Assembly (NCBI RefSeq): GCF_032854445.1
Contig: NC_088302.1
Span: 29,917,979-29,977,978 of the forward strand
Source: Liolophura sinensis
Lineage: Eukaryota > Mollusca > Polyplacophora > Chitonida > Chitonidae
DNA length: 60,000 nucleotides
Direction: 5' to 3'
This document shows positions 39,201-51,200 of the stretch, one piece after another (positions within the stretch are counted from its first letter, which is position 1; each line of letters opens with the position of its first letter). The position numbers and the translations under genes are program-made. The notes under the pieces were generated by a model. The model saw only the letters and a list, made by a program, of their open reading frames with translations. It made no database searches and was not told the origin of the DNA.

Positions 39201-42200
39201 TGTGCACCAAACAGGACACAAAAATCGGCATAAAAGACTAAGTGTTTCTGTATGAACATACATAACAATGGAAGGTAGGCTGTTTGCAGCTTTTTTTCTC
39301 TTTTTCCTTTTTTTCTTTTTTTTTTTTTTCTCCTGTGTTAAGAGCTGTGAACAGTTGACCTTTCGATGTGGCCACTCTTTGTTACTTTAAGAAGTAATGT
39401 AAATAAAAGCTTGCATTATTTGTGTGTGGACAATTATTTTGCCACTTCCTGTCGGGATAGACCAAGAGTTTTAATCCTAGTCACACATTTGTTAATGCCT
39501 AAATGTACATGTAGAAAGGCTATAGGATCCAAGCCTTTGAAATTAGGATCTACATCGGATTTCAAAAATTTTATTCGCATGGCATGGTTTAAGGAGGATT
39601 CAAAAATATTCTAATTCTTAAGAGAGAGATTTTGTGGGCAAAGAATATGGTATAAACCAGGATATTGCTGTTTAATTAGCAAGGCCTTTACTAAAGGTCA
39701 CCATGGTTATAAAAAAAAACCTGAGTAAATAAATGTCCCAATTAGAGAAATGACAATTTTAAAAATTACCCTGATAAAGCCATAAATTTTCTTTTCTCAG
39801 AACATCTACATGTACAGTAATGAACAGTGATCGATGGAGGTATTTCTTTAGCATTACAGCTTTAGTTGTAGAACATCTAAGTGTTGCAGTACTTCAGTTT
39901 TCAGATGTTGAGTGGTGTAAATGGTGAATTTCTGTGAAATTTGATTATGAATAGTCCTTGTATGAACAGTTTTGTACGGAGAAGTCTGTGGCAATCCTGT
40001 TTACTGTGTTATTGCAGGTGTGGGCAAAGCCTTGGCTGCAAAGTAACTATTGTCTGACAAGTCTGTGGTGAGTAGCCAATGGACGAACCTAGATGCTGAG
40101 CTAACCTCTGGAGGGATATAATTTATTTGTACATTACAAAGTGATGTTCAATTATTCATATATTATTAGAACCATCTCCTGTTTTGCTTAGTTGCAAATA
40201 AAAGGCATCTGCAGGTGTCTAAAAGCTTTGGCATCTCCAGAGCTTATTATTTGTGTAAGTATAATAACAAAGTTGGACATGCTTTTTGCAGAATGTTATT
40301 TTGTCTGGGGTGAACAGAAATGTAGACTATAGACTATGTGTTGCCAGTCTGGCTGTGGGCCTGAATTTTTCCACGGCCCTCTGGATCCTAGATGTTTTAT
40401 TGATGATGTCTGATGAAAGGATAGGACTGATAATGGTGGAAACACAGCGCACAGAATTGTCATTTCATTTGCCTCTGGGTGCCATCTACATGTAGTCCCA
40501 TCTAGTCTGGGGATCACACTATTGGCACTATTAAGAACCTGTGCTGACAGAAAATTAGATTTAGAGTTTCCTTTGTGTACAGAAATGCAGACACGTGATG
40601 CTTTTGGATTGCATCCTGGCGTAAAACCTGTTATACATGTAGATTACATAGAGTTGTTGTTTACATTTAGCAACACCTCCGTTGAATGAGATAGTCTTAT
40701 TTGAAATAAGATTTAGCCTGGTATTAAATTTGCAAGAAATGCAAGTGTGCTCAGCTGGTTGAACTTTTGCGATAAGCAATTTGTTAAAGTAAAGATGTTT
40801 CAGGGTAAGGATTTTGTGTTGATATGGTTTTAACATGCACTGTGTAGGAATCGCCCAGAAATTGATCAGGCTACCTGTTCTGAACATACATATAGATGTG
40901 TACTCTCAAATTGCTGATGTAAATTCACTCTAAATGCATGCATCACATTTATTACAACCCCATAACAAAGATGACCTTGTTTGTTCGTAAATACTGTTTT
41001 CCACACAACTTCTCCAAAAGCATGTAGACTGCTTTGGTGACCTAAAGTTTAAGGCACCCGCCTCAAAGGCGGTAGACCCGGCATCAAACCCAGATCGTGT
41101 TCTACCAAATGTTACTAGCTGCTGCCTCCCTGGGCACTCCGCACTGAGAGGTTAAAGCAAGGAAACATGACTGGTTGGCCCAGTGTCAGTATTATTTGAC
41201 TTGGTGAGGTGTCATCTCTCGTGTCTTCTGCATTATAATCGCCCTGCCACAAGAAGACACCGTATATGTACACACACTTAACAATTACTCGTCATCATAT
41301 GACGAAAAATTGTTGATTACAACGTCAAATCGCAAACATTCATTCACTCATTCATTCATTCGTTCCTAAAGCATGTAAGGTACTGCTGTGATTTCCGTGA
41401 AACCCCCGGGGCCTAAACATGTATAATTTCCAGGCCGTTCTCCTCAGTATTTACAAAGTTAACTCCCTCGAGGTACTAATACAGGTCTACAGATGTGAAT
41501 TGAATGTACTGCATACATTTCCGTGAAATTTTGTGTACACGCATCTTTTCTGTGACCTATGCATGCATATTATTTGAACACTATATCCATGTAGATAGGA
41601 TTGTTATAAATGATGCCCCAAATGATTGTGTCATAGAAATGCAGCTTGTCCTCTAGTTGATTTGATTTTATTTTATTTTATTTTATGGAATGCCTGTTGT
41701 AATAGTCATAAACCCAAAATGTTCGTCTATTGACAGCCCCCATGTCACTGATAGTGTGGGGTTATACCGAACAAGGAATTTTTTAAAGTGGCCTTTCTGT
41801 GGTATAAAGTGATCGAGTCACCAGGAGCAGAAGACAAGCTGATATTGTGCGTTCCCAGTGTGGTCATATATTAGGTTTGACACTGTTAACAACCAGGTTT
41901 TCCCTCTCCACAAGTCTCGTCTAACCCAGGTTGCATCAAATGCCTTGTATTGATGGCTTTATTGTCTGAAGAAGCCATGTTGCAACGGATATCCGCTGGA
42001 GTCTGATCATTTTGCTGAACAACCAATGCTTAATCAATAGCTGTGGTGGTATGACCTTATCTGATGATCAATAATACAATTCAGACGGGCTAATCAAATC
42101 TTCTCGTATCTGATTCGGGGATACCTGATACAGTTGCATGACTAGATTTCTTGGCTGATAGGTTTTAGTTTTGCTGTTATATGTATCTAGTTATGTATCT

Positions 42201-45200
42201 GTGTTTACAAAGTGGAACATTTTTTTGGGATGTGGACGATTATGATAAATGTTTTGATGGCAATGCCTTGGCAGAAATTCTAATGGTTGCTATGGTAATC
42301 ACTCTGAGAAGCCATTACAGGTCATGTAAAAACTTGTCCAGTAACCTTGGAAACTGAATATTGTGCCACTGTAACCTTTTCAAGAAACATGCTTCATATC
42401 TTGGAATTATTTATCAATTAAAAATACACCAGAACAGGAAAATTTTGCATTAAATTTCCAGGCAAGTTTGTAAGAAGCAACTTTTCTTCTGTTGAACAAG
42501 AGGGAACTTTCCTGCTCTAAACTCTTGTTAATTGTGTATAAAAACAAATCTCAAAATCTGCAGACTGAAAACAGAAATGTTGAAGTCACTTTGACCTGTA
42601 CTTGCCTGAACGAAGTAACCATTTCCTGTTTTGCTAAATCTATTTTTTAATTCTTAACAACGTGTTCAAACAAGCACAAGTAGCAGGCTGCAGAAAAGCG
42701 TCTACTGCAGTCCCCGTTGCCACCTACTTTGGTTACTCTGGCCATTTAAATTTTTTGTGATATGAAAACTTTCAAATCAGCCACCTACTTATGAAATTTG
42801 ACTTCCTTCCCAGCTTAATTCCAAATAAAAATCCTGTCTTAAGAATTTTTGTTGGTGTGCTTTTTTTCACTTTTCTAGGAATCAAGGCGTAGGAATACGT
42901 ATCAGGTTTTGTTTTTTGACCTAACTGTCAAGATGCTGTAAACAGATCGGCTGTGTCAGCTTACATACATGTATATTTAGACTACACCAGGATGAGTGTT
43001 GCTCATACATACATCAAGTTTTAGAACATATAAGCCAAGCCAGTTTCTTGCTTTACCAATCTTGATACCTATTTGTCTGAACAGAAAGGAGAATGGGCTC
43101 ATAAGGGAAGGTTATTGCAAGCAAATGTTTTTCCAGAAATTTTCATTCTTCCAGTTTCTGAGTTCTGAAACAGCAACTCGTAAAATTGAAATTTTTTGCA
43201 AAAAGTTTAATGCCTGCTAGCTATATTCAAAATGGAATAATTAATATCCTGGTTGTCAAGGACTTTAATAGTAATAAATTTCCCTCACAGAATTAACTGA
43301 ACTACATGGTTGGTCACATCATCTTCTAACTTTTGCAACAAGAGTTTTATTACCTCCCTTGGAAAGCTCTCTCATGTTTCATCAAAAGGGGAACAACTAT
43401 TCATATTGATCCGTGCCAGCAAAAATTCTGTTTGAACCTAAAGCATTTCTCATAACCAAATGGGATCGTTCAGCAGTGACATGATGTCCTGGAGAATCAT
43501 AGTTATTGTTCAATTTTGTGGTGCATTTCCAGTTTGATGTGTAGTACCATTCTACATATGTGTAGTACATATTTTGATATGTGGTGCATTTTATGTGTAA
43601 TACAGTTTTAGTGTGATGTGTGGTACAGTTCCAGTGTGATGTGTGGTACAGTTCCAGTGTGATGTGTGGAACAGGACTGGGGTGTAATGTGTGCTACAGT
43701 TCTTGTGTAATGTGTGCTACAGTTCATGTGTAATGTGTGGTACAGCTCATCGTGTGTTGTGTGGTGCTGTTCTTGTGTAATGTATGGTGCTGTTCTTGTG
43801 TAATGTATGGTGCTGTTCTTGTGTAATGTGTGGTGCTGTTCATGTGTAATGTGTGGTACAGCTCATCATGTAATGTGTGGTGCTGTTCATTTGTAATGTG
43901 TGGTACAATTCTTGTGTGATGTGTGGTGCTGTTCTTGTGTAATGTGTAATGTGCTGTTCATGTGTAATGTGCTGTTCATGTGTAATGTTCTGTTCATGTG
44001 TAATATGCTGTTCATGTGTAATGTGTGGTGCTGTTCATGTGTAATGTGTGGTGCTGTTTATGTGTAATGTGTGGTGCTGTTTATGTGTAATGTGCTGTTC
44101 ATGTGTAATGTGTGGTGCTGTTCATGTGTAATGTGTGGTGCTGTCCATGTGTAATGTGTGGTGCTGTTCATGTGTAATGTGCTGTTCATATGTAATGTGT
44201 GGTACTGTTCATGTGTAATGTGTGGTGCTGTTCATGTGTAATGCGTGGTACTGTTCATGTGTAATGTGTGGTGCTGTTCATGTGTAATGTGCGGTACTGT
44301 TCATGTGTAATGTGTGGTGCTGTTCATGTGTAATGCGTGGTACTGTTCATGTGTAATGTGTGGTGCTGTTCATGTGTAATGTGCGGTACTGTTCATGTGT
44401 AATGTGTGGTGCTGTTTATGTGTAATGTGCGGTACTGTTCATGTGTAATGTGGGGTGCTGTTTATGTGCAATGTGTGGTGCTGTTCATGTGTAATGTGTG
44501 GTGCTATTCTTGTGTAATGTGTGGTACAGGTCTTATGTAATGTGTGGTACAGTTCATTGTGCTGTGACTGTTTTCTTCCAAGGCCATGTTGCTTGTGTTG
44601 TTAAGATGATTAATGCCTCCAGGAATTTGGAACATCTGGTCTCCTCCCAGGCTCCACGATTGATTCCTGTTTGATTGCTTCGCCACTACCAGATTAAATT
44701 GTGTTCACATATTGCGTATGTTGTTGTGGAGACAAGGCGGTGGGGAATATCCATGTTGTGGTGAGGGTCAGGTGGCATGACAACATGTCGTCTCACATGT
44801 TGTTTACCGCATGTGCACAAAGAAAATAGAACGGCTAATTAACACATGTACAAGGAATCTTTGTGTGCCGGAGAAACTGTTGTAAACCATTTGTAAATTG
44901 ACTAACTCTTGGTCTTCAGGTTAACTGCTGTGTGCAAATGTACCCAGGATAAATGTACCTCTGAGTACGGGTGTACGTATACATGGTATGGTGTTCTGTC
45001 GTTCAGCGCGAATAATATACGGGATGATTGCATCATTCACACTGTAATACATTTATTTTGCTTTTTTGATAGGTGTTTTATGCCTTACTCAAGAATATTT
45101 CACTTATACCACAGCAGCCAGCATTATGGTGGGAGGAAACCCATAAACATCTGCAGGTTTCTGGCAAACCTTCTCATGTACAGCCCTAGAGGAAGCCAGC

Positions 45201-48200
45201 ATGAGCTGGACGTGAATTCACAGGAACCGCATTAGTGCTGTAATATAAGACACCATATTCCCGTGTACCTGTAGGTAGTAACGCAGTGGTGGTATTCAGT
45301 TAGTTCATGTTAATCTGATCTGGAAGCAAATATCTTCCCTTATCAGACATTTTATACCTCTGTAAGGTGTTACATTTTATACCTCTGTAAGGTGTTACAT
45401 TTTATACCTCTGCATGGTGTAATTTTTATACCTCTGTATGCTGTTACATTTTATACCTCTGTATGCTGTTACATTTTATACCTCTGTATGCTGTTACGTG
45501 GACAGGGGTGATCAGACAAATTTAAGGGCAGGAAACTGGTTTTCTAGAAAAATAGACAGATACTGTGAGAACTAATATGACTGAAAAATGCAAATCCAGT
45601 TATTTTATTTCCTATTTTCAAAATGTTTGATATCAAATAAGATGTATACAGCATACTTATTGGCTTATTCTGACCCCAGATTTCCATGTCGTACCTAAAG
45701 CATCGCCCAGCCTCCACCCCTTTCCTTTTCAATCCTACAAATGCATGTTACCTACATATATTTTATTTATGAAAAACCTCAATTGGCCTAGAAATATTCC
45801 TCAAGAGATATTCTATTACAGCATAATTAGAAAAGCTGCCTGGTTAAGTTATCCTGCCTCCACATTTTCGTGTACTTTGTAAAGAGGCACAAAAATGACA
45901 TGAGTAATTAAAGCTGTGGGACTTGTTCATTCCTGCCTTTGCAGTGAGGTGTGGACAAACTGGTTAAGTGGTGACCAATTACTCATGCCTTACAAGAGAT
46001 CAATGGTCAAAACCTTGGTTACCAGTGTGTGGGTGAAGGTAGTACCGCATTGTTAAGCAGCCTTTATAGGCTATGTGGTTATGAGACGTGACACACAAGA
46101 CTTCAGCCATGGCGGGGGTAACAAACATAGATGTAGCGGAGAGACTTTGAATGGCCGAAGTTTATGTTTCAGGAATAAATTAATGTGGGTCATACACTCA
46201 AGTGTTAGTGACAAGCAAAATGCCATTCCTGTTCATTGTTAAATGTGTGGAGGAGCGTTAATGAATTTGAAAAGAAACTAACATCCTATTAGATTGTTAT
46301 CTTTTAAGATTAAAATATACACTCATCTGGTTCTAACGCTGTTGTAAGGGAGCAAGTCTCTGTATCATGCTGGCCATTGACAGCCTGTGATATATAGAGT
46401 ACTGTAATTCTTCAACCTTATCGCACATTAACAGGGTGTTGATTTCAATAATAATCTGAAGACGGTATCCTATGTTAGCTTATGCAATACTATACTGGTT
46501 GTGAAGCCCTGACACTAGCTGGCCAATCCAACTAATGTAGTTTTCCCTCCATAATCAAATTTTAAAAAATGTGCATTAATTGCACAGAAAGTTTCTTTTT
46601 CAAGGTTGAGGAATTATGGTAGCTACTGAATGTTGATAGCGAGCCAAAGTATGACATCATGGCTTTCATTAAGCGTCTTCAGACACAATAGTGCATTTAT
46701 CAGTATCTGTCATAAATTATTACTTATTGTGTTTTTCATTTTTGCTGGTAGGATATTATACAACCTCCAAGGCAAATTTCACAACACATCTAGACCAATA
46801 GAATTAGCAGAATCAGACAAAATATGTAACTTTGTCGTGGGTGAAATTTCAGGTCTTTGATGGTAATCAAAACTGAGAGTCCAAGGAGATCAAACCTTTT
46901 ATTCACGGAAAGCATGTACATGTAGGCCTACAAGTGAATGCAACAACTTGGTGAAAAAGTTTAGGGAACGCATTTATGAATCAATTGTTGTTGTTGTGAA
47001 AGTGTGTTTGTAATGAGGGCCAGATATGCTGAGCTTATGTATGCATTAAATACATGAAAATTTGAAGCTATAAATTCACAATGTATGCCATGTGCATTTC
47101 TATTTTACATAGGCAGTGCATGAAAGGGCAAAGATCATTTGTTATAACTGAATGTGTGCTATTGATTCTAAACTTTCACTCAGTCTAAGTGCCCATGGCT
47201 TTTTTTTTTCTTTTTTTTTTTTTTTCAAATGTCAGGAAATGGGTTAATGGATGAGCTACTATTACATTTTGCCAGGCATCTAATCAGATCAGCCAGCGCT
47301 TTAGGTGTCTGAGAAGCTTTGCAGACAAGACTGTTACAATGGGGGAAACCTGCTGATGTAGAAACATGGAACATGGATTAACAAAGTTCACAAAGTCATG
47401 GATTTTTTACCCTAATTTTTCAAAGTTTTTTCAAATGCCTCGGCAACAAATATTTTGAAACAGTCTGAGAGAAATATGGGATGTAGAGAAATAATTTGCA
47501 CAGAGTTTTTTACAGTAGTTAGTATATATACCTATATATATATATATATATATATATTGCCAGCTGTTAATGAACATCGATGTTTATGTATTAATTATTC
47601 AATGGGGGGGCCAATGACAGAGCAAATTGCTCAGTTTGACAGAATTGCGCTCTTAAATAAATGTTTCTGTTCAGTGCGCTAGCATTTCTCTGACAGCTGA
47701 CAGAATTGCGCACTTAAATAAATGTTTCTGTTCAGTGCACTAGCATTTCTCTGACACAATTGCGCTCTTAAAATAAAGGTTTCTGTTCAGTGCGCTAGCA
47801 TTTCTCTGACAACTTACAGAATTTCTCTCATTAATAAATGTTTCTGATCAGTGCGCTAGCATTTCCCTGACACTATTTTAGTCTGTGCATCATGACTTTG
47901 AAAGGAAAGAGTGTACTTCGCGATGAGCCTTAGAAATGTAAGCAGTGCCATCATGCATTCTGTATTCCTGTTGCGTCCATGCAGAAGTATAATTTCAATA
48001 GTGATTTTGTTTATAAATGTTGACAGGTAGCTTGAATGAAAGTAATTAAGTGCTAGAGAGCATTATATCACAGAAACACCCTATCATCATGTTTGTACCG
48101 TAGCTAAGTGCTGGAGAGCATTGTATCACAGAAACACCCGGTCATCACGTCTGTACTGTAGCTAAGTGCTGTGGAGCATTATATCACAGAAACACCCTAT

Positions 48201-51200
48201 CATCATGTTTGTACCATAGCTAAGTGCTGTGGAGCATTATATCACAGAAACACCCTTTCATCACGTCTGTACCGTAGCTAAGTGCTGTGGAGCATTATAT
48301 CACAGAAACACCCTGTTATCACATTTGTACCATAGCTAAGTGCTGGAGTGCATTATATCACAGAAACATCAAGTTTGTACTGTAATTCTTCAACCTTTTT
48401 GCATGTTTTCGAGATGTTTATTCAAGCATACTCAGAGAGCATTTTTCTGCGTAGACTTTTTGAAGCCCAGAAATTTTGGCCAACCCAACCCGCGTAATTC
48501 AACATACTGGTTCAGTATCAGATTTAAAGGGCGCATAGATTGCTCTGAAATTTGCTCTTTCATACAGGAAAACCTAGAGGAATTACAGTCGTCATACATC
48601 ACCTGTCTCGTAGGTACGTAGGTGTGCTATTATGCATCTGTGTACAGGTGTGTACGTCAGTGATGCAGGTGTTATCCTGTTGTTGTCCTCCGAACCTGCA
48701 CTAGAATATAATCTCCTCCCAACCCCTTGAGCCCTCCCTGACTTAGCTTACAAGTGTTAACTCGGTTACACAAGTATCTACGGTACCGTAAACTGCATTA
48801 GCCTAGCTAGATGCTGACGACGGGGCTGCAACAAAAAGCAGTGTTTTGAAGGTGGAGATTCCTAAAAGCATTTGCATGTCCTTTGTGTGTCTGGAAATTA
48901 TTCCCTGTATGCCGTGCAGCGCATCCCAGGTGTTGCCCGGCTAAGAGATACACTGTCAGGTGTATATTACATTTGACACAGGAAGACTGCAATTCATCTT
49001 TATACTTAAGTAAGCTCTCACTATAGTGCACATACCTTGTTGGTATGGGGCTCCAGCCAGGCTGTTTTTCCCCCCACCACCAGCCCCTCTCTCACTTGTC
49101 AGACTGCTGGGCTAAGGGCGTGTGTGATTCTCCTTCCTGCCGCCTCCATGCTGCCTGTACAACTGGCTTTGCTGTGAGGAGAGGTTCCGTCTTCCCACTG
49201 TCAGCCAGCCACTCACTTCACCACTATTTCCCAGCCTAGCAGATTATTGGCTGGAGCTAAATTTAGGTTAGGTAATATTTAGGCTGGCCATGGGGAGATA
49301 ACTTGTGTAGGTATTAACCTTCTTCCCTCTGGCAGTAGTTTTCTACAACATTTTATAAAGTATAGTGTTCTTCTTGGTTACCATGGAAATATAATCGCCG
49401 ACACGCTGAAGTTGCACAGTTTACACAGTATTGATTTTTTTTCTGCCGGAGGAAATGTTATCATGTAAAAGTGAAACGGCTGATATGGAGTGTGAATTGG
49501 ATTAATTAGCTTGATCGTCTGCTTGAGTACAATTCACACCCGATTATAATCTATTTATTTATTTGATTGGTGTTTTACGCCGTACTCAAGAATATTCCCA
49601 ATCATAATGATACTGATTGGTTTATATTTGTATGGTATTTGAAGTACAATGGTTTTCCAGCATTTAAATAAATCTTAATCTTAATGAAACATTGTTGGTA
49701 AAAGATTTTTTACACTCTGTACATCTTTTTTTTTTTTTTAATCTTAATACCTGTAAGATTTGTCAAGTTCATTAATGTTTTAATACAATCAAGAAGATGG
49801 TTGGAAAACCTGAAGGTTAAGATTTGTATGCATCAGGTCGGTATAAAAACCTGAAAGGAAAATAGCTGCATTTAGTATGAATTGAATTATGAAATTTATT
49901 TTATGATATTGGAAACTTCATATCAGTATTTTTGAATTCAAAGGATATATTTTTGCAAACAAAGAAAATTAACTTACAACAATAAAATAATAATATTATT
50001 ACTATTATAAGTATTTGTGTGTGTGTGTGTGTGTGGAGAATTTCTCCATTGCAAAGCATATGGAAATTTTGCAAGACTGCCAACATGAAGAATTATAATG
50101 GCAGGTAGCTGCCGAATATTTCTGTTGAGTTTGGGTAGTTTTTAGTAGCTAACCATTCTGTTTTTGTGATTGTAAGTGATTCAGTTTACTCCGAGTGTAC
50201 CTTAATTACTTGTGATTGTTTGCTGCAGGGTGTGGATATATGTAGGTCAGAATTTATGTAGGTCAGTATGGCGAAATACGTCAATCCATGCCAGATCAAT
50301 AATTGCACATATTGGCTGGGGCTTCCAAGGCCGGAACATATATGTATATGCACATTTATATATAGGTCAGTCAGATGCACCTTTTCCCAGAGGCCTCAGT
50401 GACATGGAGCTCTCCCATTGTCTTTCCACGCTGGGCCGTTTGATAGATACTTTTAAGCTGATGAGATCAGTGGACTTTTCAGCTGTATTGTGTATTAAAG
50501 CATGCCGTAATTCTTCAACCACCTCTGAGAGAACTATGAAGTGTAGGGAATAAATTTGTGCAGTTTTATGAGGCTTGTGTCTTAAGTGACACAAACAAAT
50601 CATTTCTAGCAACATTTTTGTAATTGTTGTACGCATAGAATCCACTGAAAAAAGTGCTTCAGTGGTTGAAAAGGTTGAAGGTCTATAGTAAGTCTTAAAC
50701 CATGTGTTGGGGGCCTCCATAGCTTAGTTGGTTAGCACCCAAGTGCAACGTAATGACCCAGGGGCCTCTCACCAGTGCTGTCGCTGTGAGTTCAAGTCCA
50801 GCTCATGCTGACATCCTCTACGGCGGGAGGTCTTACAGCAACCTGTGGATGGTTGTTGATTTAGAGCCAGTTTTCTCCCACCATAATTCTGGCTGCTGTC
50901 GTAGAAGTGAAATATTCTTAAGTACGGAATAAAACACCAATCAAATAAATAAACAAACCACGTGTCACTCATGCTTGATGTATATTTTTAAGCAATTTAA
51001 GTCAATTCATTACAATTCCTTAAAAAGCCAAACCCAGGAGAGGGAAGAACCCAACTTGTGGTTAGTACATTGTGCTGCAGTAAAGAATAAATGTTTAAAT
51101 TTTAAACATTCTACAGCAAAACATTTTAAATGTAGTTGTGTAAAGTTGAATCTTGACTAAAGTTGATAAATACTGGCCCTGGTTTGGTTATATGACTGAG

